A stretch of 64,000 bases of DNA from Peiella sedimenti. GTDB lineage: Bacteria > Pseudomonadota > Alphaproteobacteria > Caulobacterales > Caulobacteraceae. Positions 52,578-63,171 of this stretch are shown here, piece after piece. The notes beneath the pieces are model-generated. The model was not told the DNA's origin and did no database searches. It worked only from the letters and a program-made list of their open reading frames with translations. The first letter of the stretch is position 1. The number at the start of each line of letters is the position of its first letter. The DNA lies in assembly GCF_030504955.1 (NCBI RefSeq), contig NZ_JAUKTR010000001.1, positions 62,001 through 126,000 of the forward strand, read 5' to 3'. The translations under genes were made by a program, and so were the position numbers.

Positions 52578-53123
52578 ATGTCTGACCTTGCCCTGTCCCG
52601 TTCCAAGCCCAAGCGGCCGGAGCGCATCGCCCGCAACCCGTTCACCGACTGGCGGGTGCTGTCCCTCATGGCTCTGGTCGTCGGGGGCCTGAGCTGGCTG
52701 AGCGTCAGGGCCGGGGGGCGGCTGCACGCCCCGGACCTGTCGCTGCTTGGTGAGGTTCCGCCCGCCGTCGTCGTCCACCTGGGCGGGGCGCTGACCGCCC
52801 TGTCGATCGGGGTCGTGCTGCTTCTTGGCGTGAAGGGAAACAGGGTACACCGGACGCTGGGCTGGACCTGGGTCATCGCCATGGCGGTGACGGCGGTCAG
52901 CTCACTATTCATCCGCCAGATCAACGGCGGGGCGTTCAGCTTCATCCACCTGCTCAGCGGCTGGACCATCATCGTGCTGCCCATGGCGGTATTCGCCGCC
53001 CGCCGGCATCAGGTGGCGCGACACAGCCGCGAGATGACGGGCCTGTTCGTGGGGGGGCTGCTGCTGGCGGGCGCGCTCAGCTTCCTGCCGGGGCGCCTGC
53101 TGTGGGAGATGTTCCTGGGGTGA
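52578..53123 (+). CDS. DUF2306-like four-helix membrane protein
   Basis: 181-residue integral membrane protein with four or five predicted helices (LSLMALVVGGLSWLSV, VVHLGGALTALSIGVVLLL, TLGWTWVIAMAVTAVSS, FIHLLSGWTIIVLPMAVFAA and one more at the C-terminus). Conserved histidines (VHLGG, HRTLGW, IHLLSG, HSREMTG) fit the DUF2306 family, which resembles heme-binding membrane proteins. The ATG at 52578 has a GGAG ribosome site. The 222-base gap before it holds only a doubtful 48-residue basic reading. It is convergent with the TetR gene, with a 47-base overlap. Confidence 0.8.
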   Translation: MSDLALSRSKPKRPERIARNPFTDWRVLSLMALVVGGLSWLSVRAGGRLHAPDLSLLGEVPPAVVVHLGGALTALSIGVVLLLGVKGNRVHRTLGWTWVIAMAVTAVSSLFIRQINGGAFSFIHLLSGWTIIVLPMAVFAARRHQVARHSREMTGLFVGGLLLAGALSFLPGRLLWEMFLG

Positions 53124-53841
53124 GGGGGGCGCTCTCACAGACGGAACGGAAGCCCGCCGCAGCAAACTTGATCATGTAGGCCTTGGCCGATTCGAGGTCG
53201 CCCGATCGGCACAGACCGCCGGACAGGCGGTCGAGGCGCCCCGTCTCACCCAGGGTCAAGGTCAGGGCGCCCGACAGCTGATGATAGGCCCAATAGACCT
53301 GGCGCGGGTCGGTCTCGGGAAACAGCTGGCCGATCAGCTCGATCAGCCGGTGCACCGCCGGGTCGAAGTAGCGGGTCATGGTTTCGCCGCCCCATACCGG
53401 ATTGGCGTTGGCCTGGGCCACCAGCGAGGCGTAGTGCTTCCAGCCCGGGCCGCCCTTTTCGGACCAGTCGAAGACCGGCCGCACGAAGGCGTCGAGCACG
53501 CCCTCCAGCGTCATGTTCTGGCCGGCCTCGGCGGCGTAGCGGTTCATGGCGTCCAGCCGCTCGCGGTGCCAGATGTGCGCCCGGCGCAGGAAGACCGAGT
53601 CGAACAGCTCGCGCTTGGCCCCGAAATAGTAGTGCACCAGCGCCGTATCGACGCCCGCCTCGGCCGCCACCTCGCGGATGGTGACGCCGTAAAAGCCGTG
53701 CTTGGAAAACAGATCCTCGGCGGCGTCCAGTATGGTGTCGCGCGTATCGCCGCCGGCCAGCGTCTTGGGCGGGCGGCCGCGCTTGCCGCCGTTCGCGCCC
53801 TTGCGCCGCCCATTCGCGGGCTTGCCTGCCTCCAAGGCCAT
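53077..53841 (-). CDS. TetR family transcriptional regulator
   Basis: Repressor of 254 residues. A basic leader (GRRKGANGGKRGRPPK) precedes the TetR helix-turn-helix ILDAAEDLFSKHGFYGVTIR, then EVAAEAGVDTALVHYYFGAK. The C-terminal ligand domain resembles the AefR-like subgroup. Divergent from the TonB-dependent receptor gene and facing the 212-base gap with several inverted repeats, so it probably controls that receptor and the MFS transporter. Start ATG 53841, or GTG 53853. Confidence 0.92.
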   Translation of the reverse strand: MALEAGKPANGRRKGANGGKRGRPPKTLAGGDTRDTILDAAEDLFSKHGFYGVTIREVAAEAGVDTALVHYYFGAKRELFDSVFLRRAHIWHRERLDAMNRYAAEAGQNMTLEGVLDAFVRPVFDWSEKGGPGWKHYASLVAQANANPVWGGETMTRYFDPAVHRLIELIGQLFPETDPRQVYWAYHQLSGALTLTLGETGRLDRLSGGLCRSGDLESAKAYMIKFAAAGFRSVCESAPLTPGTSPTAGAPAGS

Positions 53842-53954
53842 GACGCTTCGCACCCCTCTGCGCGCGGACCCTCGCTGTACCCAGGCCGCTCTGTGTCCAG
53901 ACCGCTCTGTGCCCGGACGGCAACGCTAGCGGCCGATTGAGCCCCAGACCAGCC

Positions 53955-54034
53955 CCCGCCCGTTTGACAGGCGGGTCCTGAAAGCGCACTTTCCAATAAA
54001 ATCATTTATCACTGAATAAACCCAAATAAGGGTT
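53955..54034. promoter_or_regulatory. putative operator/promoter region of the TonB receptor gene
   Basis: AT-rich gap in front of the receptor gene with stacked inverted repeats: CCCGCC-N9-GGCGGG (53955-53975), GAAAG-N4-CTTTC (53980-53993), TTTAT-N6-ATAAA (54005-54020) and AACCC-N6-GGGTT (54019-54034). A consensus TTGACA (53964-53969) could be a -35 element, but no good -10 stands 17 bases downstream. Any of the palindromes could bind the divergent TetR regulator. Confidence 0.45.
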
Positions 54035-54053
54035 GTTCTACGGGGGAATACCG

Positions 54054-56369
54054 ATGCGTGCATTCACCAAGTCCGCCCTCCTCGCGGGGGCTGCCTGGTC
54101 CGTCATGTCCGTGGGCGCCTACGCCCAGGACGCTCAGCCCGGCGCCACGGCGGTCGAAGAGGTGGTCGTCACCGCCCGCCGCACCGAGGAGCGGCTGCAG
54201 GAAACCCCGCTGTCCATCTCGGCCTTCTCGGGCGAGGAACTGGAGGAGCGCGGCGCCACCAATGTCACCGACCTGCAGGGCGCGGTGCCGAACCTGAACA
54301 TCGTCCAGGGGCGCGGCTCGTCGGACTCGACCAACATCTACATCCGCGGCATCGGCCAGCCCGACGCCCTGCAGACCTTTGACCCGGCCGTCGGCGTGTA
54401 TGTGGACGACGTCTATCTGTCGCGCATCCGCGGCACCCAGCTGGAGCTGCTGGACCTGCAGCGCGTCGAGGTGCTGCGCGGGCCCCAGGGCACCCTGTAC
54501 GGCAAGAACACCATCGGCGGCGCCGTTCGCCTGGTGACGCGCACGCCTGACCAGGGCCCGTACGGCAACGCCTCGCTGACCTACGGCGACTACAACGAGC
54601 GCGCCGTGCGCATCAGCGGCGCGGCGCCCATCAACGACCAGTGGGCCATCGGCGGCGCCGTGCTGATCGCGGACCGCGACGGCTATGTCACCGACTCGTT
54701 CACCTATGGCCGCACCTACAACGACCGCAATGTGACGGCGGCGCGCCTGGCCGCCTCGTGGACGCCGCGCGACAACTTCCGCCTGGACCTGGCGGCGGAC
54801 GCCACCCAGCAGCGCTCGGCCATGACGGTGGGCCGCCTGGAAAGCACCGTCTATACGACGGACCTGGCTCTCGGCACGCGCACCAACCGCCAGCTGGCCC
54901 CTGCGCCGGGCAGCGAGTGGGACTTCCGCTCGCAGACCACGCCGACCCTGCCGAACGAGTCGCCGCTGAGCCACTGGGGCGTGTCGGCCACGGCCACCCT
55001 GGACCTGAGCGACAGCCTGACCCTGCGCTCGATCACGGCCTATCGTGAGCTGTCGTACGACGACTACATCGACATCGACGCGACGCGCTTCGAACTGGGC
55101 GGCGACGTCTTCGTGGGCGTCGATCAGACCCAGCTGAGCCAGGAGTTCCAGCTGAACTGGGACAACGGCGGGCGTCTGACCGGCGTGGGCGGCGTCTACT
55201 ACATGCAGGAGAACATCGTCTCGGAGCAGGCGGCCTATGGCGACGACCTGTTCACGACGCTGGGCCTGCCCACCGGCTTCACCCGCACCATCGCGGACGA
55301 CCTGGACACCACCAGCTGGGCCGCCTACGCCAACGCCAACTTCGACGTGACGGACGCCCTGCGGGTCACGGCCGGCGTGCGCTATACCCACGAGAGCAAG
55401 GATTACTGGCGCACCACGACCCAGGACTGGACCATCCCGCTGACGGGCATTCCCCTGATCGACGGCATCCTGCAGCCCTTCAATCTGGACCCGGTGTTCA
55501 CCTTCGACGTGTCGAACGACTGGTCGTCGGTCTCGCCGATGCTGTCGGCGGACTACCGCCTGAGCGAGGACGCCATGGTCTATGCCCGCGTTTCGCATGG
55601 CTTCAAGTCGGGCGGCTTCAACGGCCGGGCCAACAACCCCGGTGAGCAGCAGCCCTACGACCCGGAAACGGTGATCAGCTATGAAGCCGGGGCCAAGACC
55701 GACTGGTTCGACGGCCGCCTGCGCGCCAACGTGGCCCTGTTCTACAACGAGTACAGCGACTTCCAGGCCCGCGTGTCGGATTGCGTGGTGAACCCGGCCA
55801 CGCCGTCGCTGCCCTGCTCCATCTCGCTGACGGTGCTGAACGCCGGCGAGCTGATCACCCAGGGCGCCGAGTTGGAGCTGCTGGCCGCGCCGATCGACAA
55901 CCTGACCCTGGAGGCCCAGGTCGGCTATCTGGACGCCAGCTATGGCGAGTTCGAGGACGTGCGCTTCACCGCCTTCGGCGGCAGCCGCGCCTTCCAGACT
56001 CCGGCCTTCTCGCCGGAATGGACGACGCGCCTGGCGGGCGCCTACGCCTTCCAGCTGGGCGACAACGGCTCGCTGACCCTGGGCGGCCAGGCCCGCTATC
56101 GCTCGGAGATGGCGCTGGCGGTGGACAACACCGAGGTCAACGCGACCACCCGCATCGATTCCATGTTCCAGGACGCCTACTGGCTGTACGACGCCCAGCT
56201 GGTCTGGACGAGCGCGGACGACCACTACACGCTGGGTCTCTACGGCCGGAACCTGAGCGACGAGGTCTACAAGACCGACGCCCAGGAGTTCTCGACGGTG
56301 GGCGGCATCCGCACCGCCTATTACGGCGCGCCGCGCACCTGGAGCGTGACCTTCACGGCCCGCTTCTGA
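54054..56369 (+). CDS. TonB-dependent outer membrane receptor
   Basis: Outer-membrane beta-barrel that takes up a scarce substrate using TonB energy. The 771 residues include a signal peptide (1-24), a TonB box-like EEVVVTARRTEE, the plug domain (IYIRGIGQPDALQTF, VEVLRGPQGTLYGKNTIGGA), and a barrel of about 22 strands ending in WSVTFTARF with C-terminal Phe. Iron siderophores are the classic substrates, but the wide use of such receptors for carbohydrates or aromatic compounds in Caulobacteraceae makes the substrate open. It is divergent from a TetR gene and followed by a terminator and an MFS gene. Confidence 0.93.
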   Translation: MRAFTKSALLAGAAWSVMSVGAYAQDAQPGATAVEEVVVTARRTEERLQETPLSISAFSGEELEERGATNVTDLQGAVPNLNIVQGRGSSDSTNIYIRGIGQPDALQTFDPAVGVYVDDVYLSRIRGTQLELLDLQRVEVLRGPQGTLYGKNTIGGAVRLVTRTPDQGPYGNASLTYGDYNERAVRISGAAPINDQWAIGGAVLIADRDGYVTDSFTYGRTYNDRNVTAARLAASWTPRDNFRLDLAADATQQRSAMTVGRLESTVYTTDLALGTRTNRQLAPAPGSEWDFRSQTTPTLPNESPLSHWGVSATATLDLSDSLTLRSITAYRELSYDDYIDIDATRFELGGDVFVGVDQTQLSQEFQLNWDNGGRLTGVGGVYYMQENIVSEQAAYGDDLFTTLGLPTGFTRTIADDLDTTSWAAYANANFDVTDALRVTAGVRYTHESKDYWRTTTQDWTIPLTGIPLIDGILQPFNLDPVFTFDVSNDWSSVSPMLSADYRLSEDAMVYARVSHGFKSGGFNGRANNPGEQQPYDPETVISYEAGAKTDWFDGRLRANVALFYNEYSDFQARVSDCVVNPATPSLPCSISLTVLNAGELITQGAELELLAAPIDNLTLEAQVGYLDASYGEFEDVRFTAFGGSRAFQTPAFSPEWTTRLAGAYAFQLGDNGSLTLGGQARYRSEMALAVDNTEVNATTRIDSMFQDAYWLYDAQLVWTSADDHYTLGLYGRNLSDEVYKTDAQEFSTVGGIRTAYYGAPRTWSVTFTARF

Positions 56370-56392
56370 GGCGCCGGACGATCTGAAGTCGA

Positions 56393-56426
56393 GGGCGGCG
56401 AGCTGGAAGGTTCGCCGCCCTTTTTT
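56393..56426 (+). terminator. rho-independent terminator after the TonB receptor gene
   Basis: Nine-base-pair GC-rich stem (56393-56401 with 56412-56420), 10-base loop and six Ts (56421-56426), 24 bases after the receptor stop. It suggests that the receptor and the MFS gene downstream are separately transcribed or only partly read through. Confidence 0.92.
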
Positions 56427-56486
56427 CTTGCCGCGAACGAGGGCCCCGCTAGGGTCGGCGCGAGCGCCTGTATTGGGGGAATGAGC

Positions 56487-57806
56487 ATGACCGAGGCCGC
56501 CGCCGCGCCCGCCGAGAGGCCGGGCTATCGCTACTTCGTGCTGGCGATGCTCTTTCTGGTCTACGCCTTCAACTTCCTGGACCGGCAGATCATCTCGATC
56601 CTGGCCATCCCGATCCGCGAAGAGCTGAACCTGTCGGACCGGCAGCTGGGCCTGTTGGGCGGCATCGCCTTCGCCGCGCTCTATTCAACGCTGGGGGTGC
56701 CGATCGCCTGGCTGGCCGACCGGACGAGCCGGGTGCGGATCGTGGCGGTGTCCCTGACCCTGTGGAGCGCCTTCACCGCCCTGTGCGGCATGGCGGGCAA
56801 CTTCTGGCAGCTGTTCGCCTCGCGCGTCGGCGTCGGCATCGGCGAGGCGGGCGGCGTCGCCCCCTCCTATTCGCTGATCGCCGATTACTTCCCGCCCCAG
56901 AGCCGGGCGCGCGCCCTGGCGATCTACTCGCTGGGAATCCCGATCGGCAGCGCCTTCGGCGTCATCGCCGGCGCCCAGATCGCCGGGGGCGCGCTTGGCG
57001 AGGGCCTCGACTGGCGGTCCGCCTTCATCATCGTCGGTCTGGCCGGCGTGGTGCTGGCCCCGGTCTTCTGGCTGACCGTGCGCGAGCCCCGGCGCGGCGG
57101 CCTGGACGCGGCGCCGGCCGCCCCCGCCGCCGAAGCTGGAGCCGGAGCCGCGGCGCGGCGTCCTGGCGTGCTGGCGACCCTCAAGCTCCTGTCCAAAAAG
57201 CCCGCCTTCTGGTTCCTGACCTTCGGCGCCTCGTGCTCGTCGATGATGGGCTACGGCGTCTTCTTCTGGCTGCCCAGCTTCTTCGCGCGCAGCTTCGAGT
57301 TGGGGATCATCGAGACGGGCTGGCTGTTCGGGGGCGTGCTGTTCGTCGGCGGCAGCCTGGGCATCATCGCCGGCGGCGTTCTGGCCGACTGGCTGGGCAA
57401 GGCTAAGAAGTCCGCCTACGCGCTCGTGCCCGCCGCCGCCTTCTTCCTGGCCTTTCCCATGTACGTGGCCGGGGTGCTGGCGCCCTCGCCGAGCATCGCG
57501 GTGGTGCTGTTCCTGATTCCGACGGCGCTGGGCCTGGTCTGGCTGGGCCCGGCGCTCTCGGCCTTCCAGCATCTGGCGCCGCCGGAGATGCGGGCCATGG
57601 CCTCGGCGATCTTCCTGCTCTTCAACAACCTGCTGGGCATCGGCGGGGGCATCTATGTGCTGGGCGAGATCTCGACCCTGCTGACGCCGCACTTCGGCGC
57701 CGAGGCCCTGCGCTATTCCATCATGACCGGCGCCTCGCTCTATCTGGTGGCCGGGGCCCTGTTCCTGATGGCCGCCAGGACCATGGAGCGGGACTGGGTG
57801 CGATAG
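56487..57806 (+). CDS. MFS transporter (spinster-like)
   Basis: Major facilitator with about 12 helices in 439 residues. It has the N-terminal YRYFVLAMLFLVYAFNFLDR segment seen in spinster-type transporters, the A-motif-like WLADRTSRVRIV in the first cytoplasmic loop, and SRVGVGIGEAGGVAPSYSLI. Substrates are unknown. With the TonB receptor it could form an uptake route across both membranes. The ATG at 56487 has a GGGGGA ribosome site 7 bases upstream, better than ATG 56481. The end is 95 bases before sucC. Confidence 0.9.
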   Translation: MTEAAAAPAERPGYRYFVLAMLFLVYAFNFLDRQIISILAIPIREELNLSDRQLGLLGGIAFAALYSTLGVPIAWLADRTSRVRIVAVSLTLWSAFTALCGMAGNFWQLFASRVGVGIGEAGGVAPSYSLIADYFPPQSRARALAIYSLGIPIGSAFGVIAGAQIAGGALGEGLDWRSAFIIVGLAGVVLAPVFWLTVREPRRGGLDAAPAAPAAEAGAGAAARRPGVLATLKLLSKKPAFWFLTFGASCSSMMGYGVFFWLPSFFARSFELGIIETGWLFGGVLFVGGSLGIIAGGVLADWLGKAKKSAYALVPAAAFFLAFPMYVAGVLAPSPSIAVVLFLIPTALGLVWLGPALSAFQHLAPPEMRAMASAIFLLFNNLLGIGGGIYVLGEISTLLTPHFGAEALRYSIMTGASLYLVAGALFLMAARTMERDWVR

Positions 57807-57834
57807 GCCGCGCGCCCTGATTTCAAGGAGGCGG

Positions 57835-57870
57835 TTGCGCCCGCAAAAGGGCGCCGCCTATAAGCGGCGC
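57835..57870 (+). promoter_or_regulatory. putative promoter and palindrome upstream of sucC
   Basis: TTGCGC (57835-57840) and TATAAG (57859-57864) stand 18 bases apart, a fair sigma-70 spacing. The -10 lies in the loop of a perfect inverted repeat GCGCCGC-CTATAA-GCGGCGC (57851-57870), which could be an operator. It sits about 32 bases before the sucC start. No experimental evidence, only base patterns. Confidence 0.4.
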
Positions 57871-57901
57871 GACGTTTCTCCCCTAGGGTCGCACGGCTTC
57901 C

Positions 57902-59092
<1,191 letters not shown>

Positions 59093-59134
59093 ACGCCGCC
59101 TCCGCCCGCAGACACGAAAGCTCCGAGTTCAGAC

Positions 59135-60037
59135 ATGTCCATCCTCGTCGACAAGAACACCAAGGTCCTGGTCCAGGGCCTGACCGGCAAGACCGGCACA
59201 TTCCACACCGAACAGGCGCTGCGCTACTACGGCACCCAGATGGTCGGCGGCGTGCATCCGGCCAAGGGCGGCGAGGTCTGGCACGGCTCGGAAGGCGAGA
59301 GCCTGCCCATCTTCGCCAGCGTCGCCGAGGGCCGCGAAAAGACCGGCGCGAACGCCAGCGTGATCTATGTGCCGCCGGCGGGCGCCGCCGACGCCATCAT
59401 CGAGGCCATCGAGGCCGAGGTGCCCTTCATCGTCTGCATCACCGAGGGCATCCCGGTGCTGGACATGGTGCGGGTCAAGGCGCGGCTGGACCGCTCGAAC
59501 TCGCGCCTGCTCGGGCCGAACTGCCCCGGCATCCTGACCCCGGAAGAGTGCAAGATCGGCATCATGCCGGGCTCCATCTTCAAGAAGGGCTCGGTCGGCG
59601 TGGTGTCGCGCTCGGGCACCCTGACCTATGAGGCGGTGTTCCAGACCACCAACGAGGGCCTGGGCCAGACCACGGCCGTCGGCATCGGCGGCGACCCGGT
59701 CAAGGGCACCGAGTTCATCGACGTGCTGGAGATGTTCCTCGCGGACGACGCCACCCAGTCGATCGTCATGATCGGCGAGATCGGCGGCGCGGCCGAGGAA
59801 GACGCCGCCCAGTTCCTGATCGACGAGGCCAAGAAGGGCCGCAGGAAGCCGATGGTGGGCTTCATCGCCGGGCGGACCGCTCCCAAGGGCCGCACTATGG
59901 GCCATGCCGGCGCGGTGGTTTCGGGCGGCAAGGGCGATGCGGAATCCAAGATCGCGGCCATGGAGGCGGCGGGCATCCGCGTGTCGCCGTCCCCCGCGCG
60001 CCTGGGCAAGACCCTGGTCGAGGTGCTGAAGGGCTGA
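59135..60037 (+). CDS. sucD: succinyl-CoA synthetase alpha subunit SucD
   Basis: CoA-binding alpha subunit carrying the phosphohistidine. The 300 residues include [38 protein letters not shown] CoA-site residues, [20 protein letters not shown], and the active-site histidine H257 in [20 protein letters not shown]. Complete length. It starts 42 bases after sucC. The 129 bases before sucA contain a GGGCGG-N7-CCGCCC hairpin (60043-60061) and read no gene. Confidence 0.97.
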   Translation: MSILVDKNTKVLVQGLTGKTGTFHTEQALRYYGTQMVGGVHPAKGGEVWHGSEGESLPIFASVAEGREKTGANASVIYVPPAGAADAIIEAIEAEVPFIVCITEGIPVLDMVRVKARLDRSNSRLLGPNCPGILTPEECKIGIMPGSIFKKGSVGVVSRSGTLTYEAVFQTTNEGLGQTTAVGIGGDPVKGTEFIDVLEMFLADDATQSIVMIGEIGGAAEEDAAQFLIDEAKKGRRKPMVGFIAGRTAPKGRTMGHAGAVVSGGKGDAESKIAAMEAAGIRVSPSPARLGKTLVEVLKG

Positions 60038-60166
60038 CCGCGGGGCGGGATTTTTCCGCCCTTCGCCTCGCTTCGGCCATGACCCGTCAAGAAACACGGC
60101 CTATATGAGCGACATCGCGCCGCAGCGCAGACGTGCGCCGCGGGCCCTTGGGACTGACGAGCTAAG

Positions 60167-63121
60167 ATGGCGGACGACTCCGGCCGGCTGAACCAGGTCT
60201 TCACCGAGACCTCCTTCCTTTACGGCGCCAACGCCGGATTCATCGAAGAGCTGCACGCCCGCTGGGCGTCTGATCCCGGCTCGGTCTCGGCCGAGTGGCG
60301 CGCCTTCTTCGACCAGCTGAAGGACGACGCGGGGACCGTCCGCGCCAACGCGCGCGCCGGCGGCTGGGGCCGCCCCGACGTGACGCCGCGCTCGGAGGAA
60401 ATCTCGTGCATGGACGGGGTCTGGCCCGCCGTCGAGGCCAAGACCAAGCAGGCCCTGCGCGAGGCCCGCCCCGCCGCCAGCGAAGACGACATCCGCTCGG
60501 CCGCCCGGGCCTCGGTGCGCGCGCTGATGCTGATCCGCGCCTATCGCATCCGGGGTCATCTGCACGCCAAGCTGGACCCGCTGGGCATCGAGCAGCCCAT
60601 CGACAATCCGGAGCTGACGCCCGAGTTCTGGGGCTTCACGGCCGACGAGCTGGATACGCCCATCTTCCTGGACAACGTGCTGGGGCTGGAGACGGCGACC
60701 CTGCGCGAGGTCATCGCCATTCTGGAGCGCACCTACTGCGGCTCGGTGGGCGTGCAGTACATGCACATCGCCGAACCGGCGGAGAAGGCCTGGATCCAGG
60801 ACCGCATCGAGGGCCGCGACAAGGAGATCGCCTTCACCAACGAAGGCAAGGTCGCGATCCTGAAGAAGCTGATCGAGGCCGAGACCTTCGAGCGCTTCCT
60901 GCACAAGCGCTTTCCCGGCACCAAGCGCTTCGGCCTGGACGGTGGCGAGGCCATGGTCCCGGCCCTGGAGCAGGTGATCAAGCGCGGCGGCGCCATGGGC
61001 GTCGACCAGATCGTGCTGGGCATGGCGCACCGGGGACGGCTGAACGTGCTGGCCGCCGTCATGGGCAAGCCCTACGCCGCCATCTTCCACGAGTTCCAGG
61101 GCGGATCGTCGCTGCCGAGCGACATCGAGGGCTCGGGCGACGTGAAGTACCACATGGGAGCCAGCTCGGACCGCGAGTTCGACGGCAACAAGGTTCACCT
61201 GTCGCTGACGGCCAACCCCAGCCACCTGGAGATCGTCAATCCGGTGGTGCTGGGCAAGGCGCGCGCCAAGCAGGCCTTTGACCTCAAGGCGGACAAGCCC
61301 GGTGCGCTGGAGCGCTCGGCCGTCATGCCGCTGCTGATCCACGGCGACGCGGCCTTCGCCGGACAGGGCGTGGTGGCCGAGTGCTTCGCCCTGATGGGGC
61401 TGAAGGGGTATCGCACCGGCGGCACCCTGCACTTCGTCATCAACAACCAGATCGGCTTTACGACCAGTCCGCGCAACAGCCGCTCGTCGCCCTATCCGTC
61501 GGACGTGGCCCTGATGGTGCAGGCGCCCATCTTCCATGTGAACGGCGACGATCCCGAGGCCGTGGTGTTCGCCACCAAGGTGGCCGTCGAGTTCCGCCAG
61601 ACCTTCGCCAAGGACGCGGTGGTGGACATGTTCTGCTACCGCCGCTTCGGCCACAACGAGGGCGACGATCCGACCTTCACCCAGCCCCTGATGTACAGCC
61701 GCATCAAGGACCAGGCCTCCACGCGCGAGATCTACGCCAAGCGGCTCGAGGAGGAGGGGGTCATCGCCGCCGGAGAGGCCGACAGGCTGGTGGCCGAGTT
61801 CGAGGCCTTCCTCGATCAGCAGTTCGACGCCGGCAAGAGCTACGCGGCCAACAAGGCCGACTGGCTGGACGGCAAGTGGCAGGGCCTGGGCCTGCCCGAG
61901 GGCGACGAGCGCCGCGGCGAAACCGCCGTGCCGATGGCCAAGCTGAAGGCGCTGGGCGAAAAGATCACCACCATTCCCGGCGAGGTGAACTGCCACAAGA
62001 CGCTGCGCCGGGTCATCGACGGCCGCCGCACGGCCATCGACACCGGCCAGGACCTGGACTGGGCCACGGCCGAGCACCTGGCCTTCGCCAGCCTGCTGGA
62101 CGAGGGCTTCCCGGTGCGCCTGTCCGGCCAGGACAGCGTGCGCGGCACCTTCAGCCAGCGCCACTCGGCCATCGTCGATCAGGTGACCGAAGAGCGCTAC
62201 GTGCCACTGAACCACCTCCGCGACGGCCAGGCGCCGTTCGAGGTGATCGATTCGGCCCTGTCCGAAGAGGCGGTGCTGGGCTTCGAGTACGGCTACTCCC
62301 TGGCCGATCCGAACACCCTGGTCCTGTGGGAAGCCCAGTTCGGCGACTTCGTGAACGGCGCCCAGGTGGTCATCGACCAGTTCATCTCGTCGGGCGAGCG
62401 CAAGTGGCTGCGCATGAGCGGTCTGACGCTCTTGCTGCCGCACGGCTATGAGGGCCAGGGGCCTGAGCACTCCTCGGCTCGCCTCGAGCGCTTCCTTCAG
62501 CAGTGCGCCGAGGACAACATGCAGGTGGCCAACTGCACGACGCCGGCCAACTACTTCCACATCCTGCGCCGCCAGATGCACCGGCCCTTCCGCAAGCCGC
62601 TGATCCTGATGACGCCGAAGAGCCTGCTGCGGCACAAGAAGGCGGTCTCGACCCTGGCGGACATGGCGGAGGGTTCGTCCTTCCACCGCGTGCTGCACGA
62701 CGACGCCCAGAACCGGCCCGACGTGGTCAAGGTCAAGCTGAAGGCGGACAAGGACATCCGCCGCGTCATCCTGTGCTCGGGCAAGGTCTATTACGACCTG
62801 CTGGACGCGCGCGACGAGAAGGGCGTGGATGACGTCTACATCCTGCGCCTGGAGCAGTTCTATCCGTGGCCGATGAAGTCGCTGATGACCGAGCTGGCCC
62901 GCTTCCCCGGCGCCGAGCTGGTCTGGTGCCAGGAGGAGCCCAAGAACATGGGCGGCTGGACCTTCGTCGATCCGTGGCTGGAGCTGACGTTGGAGAAGCT
63001 GGACATAAAGGCCAAGCGCGCCCGCTATGTGGGCCGCCCGGCCAGCGCCTCGACCGCCGCGGGCCTGATGAGCCGCCACCTGAAGGAGCTGAAGGCCTTC
63101 ACCGACGAGGCGTTCGCCTGA
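60167..63121 (+). CDS. sucA: 2-oxoglutarate dehydrogenase E1 component SucA
   Basis: Thiamine-diphosphate-dependent decarboxylase of the 2-oxoglutarate dehydrogenase complex. The 984 residues show the N-terminal FLYGANAGFIEELHARW that contacts the E2 core, RIRGHLHAKLDPL, ThDP/Mg-binding stretch VNGDDPEAVVFATKVAVEF (GD...N-type), FGHNEGDDPTFTQP, and the pyrimidine domain GQDSVRGTFSQRHS. The C-terminus LKELKAFTDEAFA is normal. Followed after 50 bases by sucB. With it, it converts 2-oxoglutarate to succinyl-CoA. Confidence 0.97.
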   Translation: MADDSGRLNQVFTETSFLYGANAGFIEELHARWASDPGSVSAEWRAFFDQLKDDAGTVRANARAGGWGRPDVTPRSEEISCMDGVWPAVEAKTKQALREARPAASEDDIRSAARASVRALMLIRAYRIRGHLHAKLDPLGIEQPIDNPELTPEFWGFTADELDTPIFLDNVLGLETATLREVIAILERTYCGSVGVQYMHIAEPAEKAWIQDRIEGRDKEIAFTNEGKVAILKKLIEAETFERFLHKRFPGTKRFGLDGGEAMVPALEQVIKRGGAMGVDQIVLGMAHRGRLNVLAAVMGKPYAAIFHEFQGGSSLPSDIEGSGDVKYHMGASSDREFDGNKVHLSLTANPSHLEIVNPVVLGKARAKQAFDLKADKPGALERSAVMPLLIHGDAAFAGQGVVAECFALMGLKGYRTGGTLHFVINNQIGFTTSPRNSRSSPYPSDVALMVQAPIFHVNGDDPEAVVFATKVAVEFRQTFAKDAVVDMFCYRRFGHNEGDDPTFTQPLMYSRIKDQASTREIYAKRLEEEGVIAAGEADRLVAEFEAFLDQQFDAGKSYAANKADWLDGKWQGLGLPEGDERRGETAVPMAKLKALGEKITTIPGEVNCHKTLRRVIDGRRTAIDTGQDLDWATAEHLAFASLLDEGFPVRLSGQDSVRGTFSQRHSAIVDQVTEERYVPLNHLRDGQAPFEVIDSALSEEAVLGFEYGYSLADPNTLVLWEAQFGDFVNGAQVVIDQFISSGERKWLRMSGLTLLLPHGYEGQGPEHSSARLERFLQQCAEDNMQVANCTTPANYFHILRRQMHRPFRKPLILMTPKSLLRHKKAVSTLADMAEGSSFHRVLHDDAQNRPDVVKVKLKADKDIRRVILCSGKVYYDLLDARDEKGVDDVYILRLEQFYPWPMKSLMTELARFPGAELVWCQEEPKNMGGWTFVDPWLELTLEKLDIKAKRARYVGRPASASTAAGLMSRHLKELKAFTDEAFA

Positions 63122-63171
63122 TCCGCCGAAGCTGATAAACCGAACACGACCGAAGAAAACGAGCGAGACCG

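Noticed and set aside
54009..56225. Long minus-strand open frame opposite the TonB receptor gene
   Set aside because: A shadow of the strong codon bias of the real gene on the other strand. Translation is low-complexity (repeated Gly/Arg/Ala), with no family signal and no ribosome site.
60101..63079. 992-residue minus-strand frame opposite sucA
   Set aside because: Same GC-driven shadow effect. The plus strand encodes a perfect SucA.
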